The notes beneath the pieces are model-generated. The model searched no databases. It was not told where the DNA came from and was given only the letters and a program-made list of their open reading frames with translations. Shown here piece by piece: positions 1-9,459 of a stretch of 64,000 bases of DNA (within the stretch, counting starts at the first letter, position 1; each line of letters starts with the position of its first letter). The stretch spans positions 124,001-188,000 of the forward strand of contig JADCRB010000007.1 in the NCBI GenBank assembly GCA_021464245.1, in the 5' to 3' direction. Both the position numbers and the translations under genes were made by a program. The DNA comes from Carallia brachiata (Eukaryota; Streptophyta; Magnoliopsida; Malpighiales; Rhizophoraceae).

Positions 1-205
1 AGTCCCGACCTGGCTTAGGCTATCAGGAGAAGTCACCTGTGCGGATCACGCTAAAGAGCCGAAGCCGAGCAGCTGATGCACGTGCCATCACCACCACCAC
101 CAAACAAGACAGGCTTATCCAGTCAAACAAAGAAGGTGAAGTCAGAGGTTCTGCATTTCATGTCACAATTAGCGAGGAGGCTGATTCGACTCATCAGATG
201 GTGAA

Positions 206-1203
206 GTGAAGGAGGCTCCCCCGGAACTTGAAGATGGTGGCCAAGCAACTGTTGATGAACTCAAGGAGGTCAATCTTGGCTCTCCGGAAGATCCTCGACC
301 TACATTTGTAAGTGCTTTACTTACTGCAGAAGAAGAGCAAGAATATGTTCAGGTATTAAGTCAATACAGGGACGTGTTCGCATGGAGTTACAAAGAAATG
401 CCTGGACTTGACCCAAAAATTGCGGTGCATCGTCTAGCAGTAAAGAAGGGTGTCGTTCTGTCAAGCAGCCACAACGACGGTTCCGCCCGGAACTCATTCC
501 ACAAATCGAGGAGGAGGTGAACAAGCTGATCAATGCCGGCTTCATCCGAGAGGTCACCTACCCAACGTGGATTGCCAACATTGTCCCGGTAAGAAAGAAG
601 AATGGACAGTTGAGGGTATGTGTTGATTTTCGAGATCTTAACAAGGCCTGCCCGAAAGATGACTTTCCGTTGCCCATAACGGAGATCACAGTCGATGCAA
701 CAACGGGTCACGAAGCATTGTCTTTCATGGATGGTTCTTCAGGCTATAACCAAATCAGAATGGCACCAGAAGACGAGGAGTTGACAGCATTCCGCACCCC
801 AAAAGGTATATACTGCTACAAAGTTATGCCGTTTGGATTGAAAAATGCTGGCGCCACTTATCAACGTGCTATGCAAAAAATTTTTGATGACATGCTGCAC
901 AAGATTGTAGAATGTTATGTTGATGACTTAGTTGTAAAGACTAAGAAGCGCAAAGACCACCTCGAGGATCTCAAGACAGTGTTCGAAAGACTTCGGAGGC
1001 ATCAGCTCAAAATGAACCCTCTCAAGTGCGCATTCGGTGTCACATCAGGAAAGTTTCTTGGGTTCGTGGTGCGCCATCGTGGAATCGAAGTTGATCAGTC
1101 AAAGGTTGAGGCAATTCAAAAGATGCCTGAACCTAAAAACCTGCACGAGCTGCGAAGTCTACAAGGAAAGCTGGCTACATTCGCCGTTTCATCTCCAATT
1201 TAG
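206..1203 (+). pseudogene. retrotransposon protease-RT linker and reverse transcriptase, frameshifted
   Basis: This segment would copy element RNA into DNA. Two frames are used: 206 to about 470 carries the linker before RT, and about 470-1203 carries the RT palm and fingers. Visible RT landmarks are a VDFRDLN block near 625, a PFGLKNA block near 828 and the catalytic YVDD box at 916-927. The frame shifts near 470 and again near 1190-1230 as it enters RNase H. The GTG at 206 is not a real start, because in this family RT is cut from a polyprotein. Gypsy RT identity is certain; Tat assignment rests on overall resemblance and on the following domains. Confidence 0.93.
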
Positions 1204-1205
1204 CT

Positions 1206-1841
1206 GGGAGATGTCAACCTTTCCATCGGTTGATGAAGAAGGATGTCAACTTCGAGTGGGACGAAGCTTGCAGCAAAGCCTTTGAGAGCATAAAGAAGTA
1301 CCTTTCCAATCCACCGGTCCTAGGTGCTCCAATTCAAGGAAAGTCGTTGATTCTCTACATTGCAGCGCAGGAAAGATCTTTGGGAGCCTTGCTTGCACAG
1401 GAAAACGAGCAGGGAAAGGAAGTTGCCCTGTACTACTTGAGTAGAACACTAAACGGTCCGGAGCTGAACTATTCACCCATTGAAAAGACATGTCTAGCAC
1501 TGTTTTTTGCCATTGACAAGCTAAGACACTACATGCAAGCTCACACGGTACGTCTCATTGCCAGAGCTGATCCTGTCAAATATATCTTATCTAGACCAAT
1601 CTTGTCAGGACGACTTGCCAAGTGGGCAGTAATCCTACAAAGCTACGACATTGTCTACGTGCCTCAAAAAGCAGTCAAAGGACAAGCTCTAGCAGACTTC
1701 CTTGCAGATCACCCTGTTCCGTCAGATTGGGAGTTCACAGATGATCTTCCAGATGAAGAGGTCTTTTACATTGAGACACTGCCACCATGGACGATGTTCT
1801 TTGATGGTGCAGCAAGGCGTGATGGTGCTGGTGCGGCATAG
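1206..1841 (+). pseudogene. retrotransposon RNase H (RT-linked), frameshifted
   Basis: This is the RT-linked RNase H of the element, which would degrade RNA in the RNA:DNA hybrid. The frame differs from RT upstream by one shift. It reads through the typical gypsy block ending RT (near 1245-1320, a W-E-C-AF style segment), then an ALYYLSR-like block near 1425 and the tether towards the second RNase H near 1700. The end of this frame (about 1780-1841) already contains the start of the archaeal-type RNase H, with an FFDGAA motif near 1798, before another shift at about 1840. Confidence 0.88.
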
Positions 1842-2210
1842 TGTTTGTCACTCCTCAACGACAAATACTACCATATGCTATCATTCTCGGTGAGTTATGT
1901 TCAAATAATGTTGCTGAATACCAGGCTTTGATCATTGGTCTTCAAATGGCTGTCGATATGAAGATTCCAACTATAGAAGTCCATGGAGATTCCCAGCTCG
2001 TCATCAACCAACTTACAGGATTGTATGACGTGAAGAAAGAGGACCTTGCCCTTACCATCAACGTGCTCGACAGCTAATGGATGAATTTGAAAGCATCACC
2101 TTGGAGCATGTGCCTCGACGAGAAAACACTCAGGCAGACGCGTTGGCTAACCTGGCCACTTCTCTTGCAAAGTCAGAAATCCAGGCTACAGTTGTTGTGT
2201 ATGCCAGAAA
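1786..2210 (+). pseudogene. second, archaeal-type RNase H (aRNH) domain, frameshifted
   Basis: A second RNase H fold follows the first. Landmarks are an FDGAA acidic motif near 1798-1812, an NVAEYQA motif near 1909-1929, a GDSQLV motif near 1986-2003 and an NTQADALA motif near 2127-2150, the usual four-part acidic active-site pattern of this RNase H type. It is spread over three frames, with shifts near 1840 and 2075. Extra aRNH domains are a known trait of Tat-clade plant retrotransposons, so this supports the lineage call. The domain is inactive in this copy because of the shifts. Confidence 0.82.
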
Positions 2211-2216
2211 TGGATA

Positions 2217-3518
2217 GTGCCACAAAGGATGATGAAGAAACTACAGCAGCCAACGCTGTATCTGTACGTCTCGCGGAGGACGAGGATTGGCCAACCAATC
2301 ATTGACTACCTACAGCACGGGAAGCTGCCGAAGATCGTCGTCATAAGACAGAAATTCAACGACGAGCTCCCCGCTTCATATATCTCAAGGATGCTCTGTA
2401 TCGAAGGTCTTTTGATGGAGTTTACTTCGCTGCCTAGCAATGAAGAGGCAAAACAGGCTCTCACTGAAGCACATTCTGGTGTTTGTGGCGGACATCAATC
2501 GGGCCTAAGTTGCACTTCCAACTCAGAAGGATGGGATACTACTGGCCAACATGGTACGTGATTCAATTGAGTTTGCTAAAACTTGTCAAGCTTGTCAATT
2601 TCATGCGAATTACATACATCAACCACCGGAGCCACTGCATCCAACTGTCTCATCCTGGCCCTTTGAAGCTTGGGGTCTCGACTTAGTGGGGCCCTTGCCA
2701 AAGTCATCCCTGGGTCACCTGTACATCCTCGCAGCAACCGACTACTTCTCAAAATGGGCTGAAGCCATTCCACTTAGAGAGGTAAAGAAGGAGCATGTTG
2801 CCAATTTCATCCGGACTCAGCTGATCTATCGCTATGGAGTCCCTCGATTCATCATCACTGATAATGGTAAGCAGTTCTACAACAGCTTAATCGACAAGCT
2901 CTGCGAGAATTCAAGTTCAAGCAGTACAAGTCATCCATGTACAATGCCCCAGCAAATGGCTTGGAAGCATTCAACAAGACCTTATGCAACCTGTTGCGGA
3001 AGGTAGTCTCTAAATCCAAAAGAGATTGGCATGACAGAATTCCGGAGGCATTATGGGCGTATCGTACAACTTACCGGACTCCAACACAGGCGACGCCATA
3101 CTCACTTGTCTACGGTGTCGAAGCAATACTGCCGTTGGAAACACAGATTCCATCCCTGCGCATGGCTGTTCTGGAAGGACTCACACAGGAGGAGAATGCT
3201 CGCCTACGTCTGGATGAGTTAGAAGCTTGATGAAAGGAGGCTCGAAGCACAACAGCAACTTGAGTGCTACCAAGCCCGGCTCACCAACACGTTCAACCGC
3301 AGGGTCCGCCTCGATCTTTTCAAGTTGGAGATCTTGTTCTTGCAGTGCGACGGCCCATCAACATGAAGCATCGGCCTGGTGACAAGCTTACTTCCAAATG
3401 GGATGGGCCATACCTAGTGCAGGAGGCCTATACTCACAACGCTTACATGCTGTCAGACCAAGAAGGCGTCCGAATCGGCCCAATCAATGGTAAATTTCTG
3501 AAACAATATTATGTGTAA
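2217..3518 (+). pseudogene. retrotransposon integrase, frameshifted
   Basis: This is the integrase, which would insert element DNA into the genome. An HHCC zinc finger lies at about 2466-2600 (H-x-G-x-C-G-GH, then C-x-x-C), split by a shift near 2520-2550. The catalytic core has the first Asp at 2680-2682 (GLDLVG context), the second at 2860-2862 (TDNG context) and the Glu at 2964-2966. The codon before that Glu, usually Ala in a GLAEAFNK context, is missing. Further shifts lie near 2910 and 3230. The C-terminal part (3264-3518) ends KFLKQYYV with no chromodomain, consistent with Tat rather than a chromovirus. The stop is TAA at 3516-3518. Confidence 0.93.
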
Positions 3519-3527
3519 ATATGTTTG

Positions 3528-3553
3528 AAAAAAAAAAAAAAAAAAAAAAAAAT

Positions 3554-3618
<65 letters not shown>
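3528..3618 (+). repeat. A-tract after integrase
   Basis: About 90 bases of A, broken only by TC at 3553-3554, starting 10 bases after the integrase stop codon. It may be polymerase slippage, or a scar of a poly(A) junction formed when cargo was joined to the element. Its exact length could be an assembly artefact. Confidence 0.9.
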
Positions 3619-3621
<3 letters not shown>

Positions 3622-3953
3622 CGGAAGTCCCGATCTGAAAGTCCAAGCGAAAATCCAAACCCAAAAATCCAAACCCAAACACTTGAGCCCAATTCAGAAA
3701 ACACAAAACCTAAGTCCAAAACCCAAACACTCAACCCAAATTCAATTCAAAGCCCAAAACCCAAAAAATTCCAAGTTCCAAACACAGTCCAGAAACCAAG
3801 TTCAAAATCTAATCCAACTCCTGGCCCGCATGAGTATAAACTGTGAACGGCCCAAAAATATAAAAGTAACGGAGGGTTTGAGTCTGAAACTCAGCATCAG
3901 TCTCAACCGATCTTCACCACACACCAGACCTTTGCTCCACTGCCACAAGAAAG
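3619..3953 (+). promoter_or_regulatory. spacer with possible internal TATA box and leader of the homeobox ORF
   Basis: Positions 3630-3830 are C/A-rich with irregular CCAAACCCAAAA-like repeats and no believable ORF. A TATA-like TATAAAAG lies at 3859-3866, about 90 bases before the ATG at 3954, and what follows looks like a plant 5' leader. The homeobox ORF may therefore have kept or gained its own promoter instead of depending on the LTR. This is inference; no transcript data are available. Confidence 0.4.
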
Positions 3954-4570
3954 ATGGAACCAGTTGCAGAACCTCAAGACAAGGGAGAAGAAAGGTCACC
4001 CCGCACAAGGTGGCAACCAACCATGGCGCAACTGCAAATTCTAGAGGAAGTCTTCCACAACAATGGAGGTATTATGCCTAATGCATCTCAGATTTACCAA
4101 CTTGTCTCACGATTGCGCCCACTCGGGGCAATCGAAGGAAAAATGTGTTTTATTGGTTCCAGAATCGGAGAAGCAGGAAGAAACCAGCACTGAGAGCTGA
4201 TTTTTCCAAAGAACAGTCTGCTGTTCCGATGGTAGATCCCACCAGTACAACTTCGCCGTCAAATGAAGCAGGTCTGAGTTCTTCCACTGCAATAGTCTCT
4301 CCACGGTATGTTCATCAAAGCCGTAGCTCATGGGAGCATGCACGCTGGTTCTGGTGGTCTTACGGAGTCAGCCAAGGGTTCATTCCTTCTAAGTACTTAA
4401 GTCTAGGAGGAATTTTTCTAGCAGAAAGGAGTCATTCCGGCGAAACTTTGCCTCTCTTTCCAGAATATTCCGGCAGCATCAACCAGCCAGAAAGCGATGT
4501 CGACATCAACATCATCGACCCACCAGACGAGGTCGAGCTTGAATTGGAGCTGCGCCTCGGGCCCCTCTAG
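3954..4570 (+). pseudogene. captured WUSCHEL-type (WOX) homeobox gene inside the retrotransposon, one frameshift
   Basis: Known WOX proteins are DNA-binding regulators of plant stem-cell niches. Here the ATG at 3954 opens a frame whose residues 17-63 match the first two helices of a WOX homeodomain (TRW-PT start, then a two-residue-longer loop and IEGK). After the A-run at 4139-4143 the matching frame moves by one base, and from 4142 it continues NVFYWFQN, the WOX recognition helix, to the stop at 4568-4570. One A appears to be missing. Downstream are a WUS-box, TLPLFPE (4445-4465), an acidic stretch, and a C-terminal EAR-like LELELRL (4538-4558); this order is that of WUSCHEL-clade proteins. 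Counting both frames it would be about 205 residues. The homeodomain is not interrupted by an intron. It lies on the same strand as pol, between integrase and polypurine tract. Identity as WOX is near certain; function in this copy is doubtful. Confidence 0.9.
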
Positions 4571-4590
4571 GATGGCCCACAAGATAAGAT

Positions 4591-4677
4591 GCAACGACTT
4601 TGGCAGCACGACAACGACTTCTGCAGCACACGGCAACGACTTCTGTAACACACGGTAACGACTTTCGTGACACGCGT
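4591..4677 (+). repeat. four degenerate copies of a ~22-bp repeat
   Basis: Four head-to-tail copies built on CAACGACTT-Y-TG-CACAC-GG follow the homeobox stop codon by about 20 bases. They are imperfect, so they are not a recent slippage product. No known function is recognised. Confidence 0.75.
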
Positions 4678-4761
4678 CAGCCGCTGCCTCTTTTGTCTCT
4701 TATGCAGGAAAAGGACGTGGAGGACCCTACTCGAATCTGCGTACCTTCTTTTTGACTTTTC

Positions 4762-4784
4762 AAAAAAAAAAAAAAAAAAAAAAA
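4762..4784 (+). repeat. A23 tract, possible fossil poly(A) tail of the captured mRNA
   Basis: A run of 23 A lies 192 bases after the homeobox stop, a plausible 3' UTR length. With the intronless homeodomain it suggests capture of a processed transcript. No AATAAA signal is seen just upstream, so the reading is tentative. Confidence 0.4.
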
Positions 4785-5480
4785 CTTTATCGCATGTATA
4801 TATATATCTTGCATTCCCGAGTTATAATACTCACCCCTCAGCTCTTCTTTCTCAAAAAGAAAATGGCTAGTCTCTGCACTTGTCTCAGGAAGTTCTTCGA
4901 TCAAGAATTGGAGGCGCACGAGCTAAGAAAAGAAGGAGTAGTCTTCCTCGAGGGATAACGCCATCGGTGTCATGGAGTTCCAACTACTCTCCTTAGTTCA
5001 CATCTACTACAGAGGGATGAGACGCTGCAATTATCCTAATCTTCCTTTGGATGCGGCGATTTACGGGAAAGTTCCAACTACTCTCCTTACGTCGAAGCAG
5101 ACTTAGGAATCATCACTACAGTCAGTCTCTCTGTGTGCCGGTCTTGAAGTTCCAAGGTCCTGGGCCTTCCTCTTGGGGAGGTTCAAGTTCTTTGCCTACT
5201 GGATCATCCTCACCAGAGCTTTGGAACTTCAAAGAACCTTTGCCAGCCTTTGCCAGCCATGGAAGCTCGAACACACCTGGAGCCAGAATGTCAATTTTTA
5301 TATTGGCTGGGCTGCTAACTTTCTCAAGATCGTATCGGGTTCCTATTGCGATCCACCAACAGCAGGCATGGTCAAAGATAGAAGACTTCAAGATTCAATG
5401 TTCATCAGGACGTTTCCAAGTTTCAAACTGGACTTTAAGACTCTGTTCGAATCATCTCTGTAAAATTCTTTCTTACCGAC
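4785..5480 (+). other. non-coding 3' internal region of the retrotransposon
   Basis: This lies between the A-tract and the polypurine tract. It contains short ORFs without recognisable domains. A 19-bp phrase, GTTCCAACTACTCTCCTTA, occurs at about 4978 and again at about 5072, marking a small internal duplication. Long non-coding stretches here are usual in Tat elements. Confidence 0.6.
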
Positions 5481-5498
5481 CCTTGAAGTGGGGGCATT
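5481..5498 (+). promoter_or_regulatory. polypurine tract before the 3' LTR
   Basis: CTTGAAGTGGGGGCATT directly precedes the inferred LTR start TGTAAAC at 5499. A purine-rich G-run at this site primes plus-strand DNA synthesis in LTR elements, and the AAGTGGGGGC form is typical of Tat-type elements. Confidence 0.85.
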
Positions 5499-5550
5499 TG
5501 TAAACAAAGAAAAGAAAAAAAAATATAAAAAAAAAAAAATAGAAGTCAAA

Positions 5551-5588
5551 GGCCGGCGTTGCTGATTTCAAAATCAGCAACGCCGGCC
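5551..5588. repeat. perfect 18-bp inverted repeat (2-nt loop) in LTR U3
   Basis: The left arm 5551-5568 (GGCCGGCGTTGCTGATTT) pairs exactly with 5571-5588, with loop CA. It is GC-rich in an A-rich setting, so it would form a strong hairpin or cruciform. Confidence 0.95.
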
Positions 5589-5615
5589 AAAGAAAAATTA
5601 AATTAAAAAGATTCA

Positions 5616-5642
5616 TTTCCCATGTGATGTTCACATGGGAAA
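5616..5642. repeat. 12-bp inverted repeat (3-nt loop) just upstream of first LTR TATA box
   Basis: TTTCCCATGTGA (5616-5627) pairs with TCACATGGGAAA (5631-5642). The right arm is the start of the tandem unit and so recurs in all four units; the left arm occurs only before unit 1. Confidence 0.9.
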
Positions 5643-7806
5643 GGAACCCTATAAATAGGCCCCTGCCCCTCAGTTCAAAACACATTCAGCAAATCTGTAA
5701 ACAGAAAAATCCAGAGAATTTGAGAGAAAAAGAAAATTTTGAAAATCTCTCAAGAAAATTTCTCCTTTTCTTACGTGCTGTTACTCTGCAGTATACTCTC
5801 CTAACTCCTTTTTGAGAGATATTTCAGGGGTAAGCCCCAAAAAATTTGTTGTTTCCATTTCCAAAGTTATTTTTAGGTTTATATTCTCGGATCGCCCTAG
5901 ATCTGAATTTATGAGAATATAGATCTAAAAATATCAAATTACTACAAATCCAGCTGGGATTAAGCCTCATACGGCCCTCAACAAAATCCAGGCAGCTCAT
6001 CCGAGAACAAGTCCCTTCGACCCTCGGTAAAATTAAGCCAAATCAGCTCAGATCTGGTTTTTGCAGTTCTTAACCGTAGTCAAAACGTCCAAATCAGATC
6101 CGGTTTCAGTCTACCCAGTTCAAGAAAAAGTTGTGGAATTTATTTCTGTCAAGATCAAGCTCGTGCAGCCCTTCAGTTCACATGGGAAAGGAACCCTATA
6201 AATAGGCCCCTGCCCCTCAGTTCAAAACACATTCAGCAAATCTGTAAACAGAAAAATCCAGAGAATTTGAGAGAAAAAGAAAATTTTGAAAATCTCTCAA
6301 GAAAATTTCCCCTTTTCTTACGTGCTGTTACTCTGCAGTATACTCTCCTAACTCCTTTTTCAGAGATATTTCAGGGGTAAGCCCCAAAAAATTTGCTGTT
6401 TCCATTTCCAAAGTTATTTTATGGTTTATATTCTCGGATCGCCCTAGATCTGAATTTATGAGAATATAGATCTAAAAATATCAAATTACTACAAATCCAG
6501 CTGGGATTAAGCCTCATACGGCCCTCAACAAAATCCAGGCAGCTCATCCGAGAACAAGTCCCTTCGACCCTCGGTAAAATTAAGCCAAATCAGCTCAGAT
6601 CTGGTTTTTGCAGTTCTTAACCGTAGTCAAAACGTCCAAATCAGATCCGGTTTCAGTCTACCCAGTTCAAGAAAAAGTTGTGGAATTTATTTCTGTCAAG
6701 ATCAAGCTCGTGCAGCCCTTCAGTTCACATGGGAAAGGAACCCTATAAATAGGCCCCTGCCCCTCAGTTCAAAACACATTCAGCAAATCTGTAAACAGAA
6801 AAATCCAGAGAATTTGAGAGAAAAAGAAAATTTTGAAAATCTCTCAAGAAAATTTCCCCTTTTCTTACGTGCTGTTACTCTGCAGTATACTCTCCTAACT
6901 CCTTTTTCAGAGATATTTCAGGGGTAAGCCCCAAAAAATTTGCTGTTTCCATTTCCAAAGTTATTTTATGGTTTATATTCTCGGATCGCCCTAGATCTGA
7001 ATTTATGAGAATATAGATCTAAAAATATCAAATTACTACAAATCCAGCTGGGATTAAACCTCATACGGCCCTCAACAAAATCCAGGCAGCTCATCCGAGA
7101 ACAAGTCCTTCGACCCTCGGTAAAATTAAGCCAAATCAGCTCAGATCTGGTTTTGCAGTTCTTAACCGTAGTCAAAACGTCCAAATCAGATCCGGTTTCA
7201 GTCTACCCAGTTCAAGAAAAAGTTGTGGAATTTATTTCTGTCAAGATCAAGCTCGTGCAGCCCTTCAGTTCACATGGGAAAGGAACCCTATAAATAGGCC
7301 CCTGCCCCTCAGTTCAAAACACATTCAGCAAATCTGTAAACAGAAAAATCCAGAGAATTTGAGAGAAAAAGAAAATTTTGAAAATCTCTCAAGAAAATTT
7401 CCCCTTTTCTTACGTGCTGTTACTCTGCAGTATACTCTCCTAACTCCTTTTTCAGAGATATTTCAGGGGTAAGCCCCAAAAAATTTGCTGTTTCCTTTCC
7501 AAAGTTTTTATGGTTTATATTCTCGGATCGCCCTAGATCTGAATTATGAGAATATAGATCTAAAAATATCAAATTACTACAAATCCAGCTGGGATTAAAC
7601 CTCATACGGCCCTCAACAAAATCCAGGCAGCTCATCCGAGAACAAGTCCCTTCGACCCTCGGTAAATTAAGCCAATCAGCTCAGATCTGGTCTTTGCGGT
7701 TCTTAACCGTAGTCAAAACGTCCAAATCAGATCCGGTTTCAGTCTACCCAGTTCAAGAAAAAGTTGTGGAATTTATTTCTGTCAAGATCAAGCTCGTGCA
7801 GCCCTT
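5630..7806 (+). repeat. four tandem copies of a ~547-bp LTR promoter unit
   Basis: Units start at 5630, 6177, 6724 and 7269 (spacings 547, 547 and 545); the fourth ends at about 7806 where unique LTR sequence resumes. Each starts TTCACATGGGAAAGG and carries a TATA box CTATAAATAG at 5649, 6196, 6743 and 7288. Units 2-4 share small changes from unit 1 (for example TTCAGAGAT for TTGAGAGAT), and unit 4 has extra one-base deletions, which points to stepwise expansion by unequal exchange. Confidence 0.95.
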
Positions 7807-7950
7807 GACGGAGTAAAAAAAGGAACACTAATCGGAGGATCTACAGAGATCGACCCCACGTAAATTTTCTTTTACTTTACAATTTTTATTTGTAATTTAT
7901 TTTTGTATTTTCGAGTTTAATTATTTTAGACTCGAAATTTACGCTTTACA

Positions 7951-9450
7951 ATATTATACTTATTTATTAAAAAAAAAGAGTTGGTTTTTTAATTTTAACT
8001 TGGCTGGGTAATGATGGTGTTAGGAGGAGTTGGAAATTTATTCCCCTACTTCTCCATTAAAAAAGGGTTTTTTTTTTTTCGTTTCATTTGATACATGTAA
8101 TACTCTAAGCGTTCTATCTAAGGTTCGATGGATGAGGTAAACGAGGAAATCAGAGAGGAAAAAGGGAAGAAGAGAGGGACCGTTGGAAGAGGGAGGCCGC
8201 CACTGGCGTTGTCAACCTGAGAGTTTAGAGATATAAAGCGGTGGAGCAAGTGAGAGGAGAGAGAAAGAGATATTAGATATATTTTTTAAATATTTTAAAG
8301 CAAGTTAATCAGAAATGTTTTTCTTGTTAAAAATCTTATTTTCTATTTTAATTTTGTTTTTTTTTAATATATAGAATATATTTCTTAATTTTTTTATGTC
8401 ATGCCAATTTTTTTGTTACGTGTCATGACACGTCAACACATGCATCTAATATATCATCTTACATGCCACCACCTTATACCCACTAACGGAAAAAGTAACG
8501 GGTTAATCAAATTCAATTGACGGAGAAAGCCTCGCGAACAAATTTTAAAAAGGAAATATTACGAATACGAATGAATAAAATAAAAAAAGTTCAGAGTGAA
8601 ATAAGTGTTTTTCGTCTAACAAAAACTATGATTTCAGTGTAAAAATTAAAGCCAAACAGTAAGTGGTTTTTTATTTCTTTTTTTTGTTTTTTTGTTTCTT
8701 GGGCTCAATTGGATGTAGCGGGTAAGGGGTTGCCCGTCAGTTCACAGCAGGTGAGTAATGAGTTGTTTTTTTTTTTTCCAGTAACCAAATTGCAATACCC
8801 ACGTATCATCTTCTGCGCAGAAGTTTTTTTTTTTTTTTTGACCAAAATAAATATTAATATGTTTCAAAATCATTGTAGCCGGGCTCATAAATCAGCAGCC
8901 AGTAAATTAGACAGTTGGGAAGTGGGGTGTGACATCCAATCGAAAGAGCACTGATGGTCTCGTACACTCTTTGCCACCCAGTCCACAGCCTGATTTGCCT
9001 CTCTGCAGGCGTATTCTTGACCATGACATATTAGTTAATCTTAGAACTCAACGGCCTTTCTTTCTTGTTAATCTCCTACGTCGTGGCCGCTGCCTCGGAA
9101 ATCTTGGCCTCTCATTCTGTTTTTCTGAAATTTGCTTTTTTGGGGGGTTAAATAAACTAAACGGAGATTCTTTCCAAAATTTCGATCGTATGGGAATGAA
9201 AAGAAAAAAAATTGCCACATATCGTCGTTTGATTTGATGACTTGACAGATGACATGGCAAAATACCAACATGACAAGTGAAGTGGCAAAGAGAACAGTAA
9301 ATTGACGGAACATAGACAAAACAGTACTAAAAAAATATTAAGAATGTAATAAAAAAAATTAAAGCGAGTAACAATTAAAATAACATAACAATACGAAAGC
9401 ACAATTTTTTTGTTTTTTCCCCTAATTTTTACCAATAGAATTTAATGGAA
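7951..9450. other. intergenic AT-rich DNA with transposon remnants
   Basis: No supportable gene. Positions 8240-8320 contain a roughly 80-bp segment (GTGGAGCAAG... ATATTAGATATA...) repeated at 13275-13360, marking a dispersed repeat. T-runs at 8766 and 8825 and short ORFs over 8700-9240 show no domain. Confidence 0.6.
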
Positions 9451-9459
9451 TGGAGAATC

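Larger units (their letters stand above)
1..7950 (+). mobile_element. Ty3/gypsy LTR retrotransposon, Tat lineage, 5' part outside window
   Basis: This is the 3' two-thirds of a decayed LTR retrotransposon. The order on the + strand is RT, RNase H, archaeal-type RNase H, integrase, extra ORF, polypurine tract and 3' LTR; gag, protease and the 5' LTR lie upstream of base 1. The RT sequence style, a second RNase H after the first, no visible chromodomain and a long stretch between pol and the LTR all fit the non-chromovirus Tat group. The reading frame changes at least seven times across pol, so this copy cannot make a functional polyprotein. The cargo between pol and the LTR is unusual: a WUSCHEL-type homeobox ORF. 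The 3' boundary rests on a TGTAAA/TTTACA terminal match; the 5-bp target duplication cannot be tested because the 5' end is missing. Confidence 0.93.
5499..7950 (+). repeat. 3' long terminal repeat (LTR) with internal tandem promoter array
   Basis: The LTR starts TGTAAA at 5499 just after the polypurine tract and ends TTTACA at 7945-7950, giving a 6-bp inverted terminal match and a length near 2452 bp. A second TTTACA at 7876-7881 is an alternative end. It contains two hairpins upstream of the first TATA box and four tandem copies of a 547-bp unit. Without the 5' LTR the limits cannot be confirmed by comparison. Confidence 0.8.

Noticed and set aside
3521..3953. Lysine-rich ORF running from the A-tract into the WOX leader
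   Set aside because: Poly-Lys from the A-tract and Pro/Lys/Gln repeats; the frame differs from the homeobox frame, and the ATG at 3954 suits the domain better.
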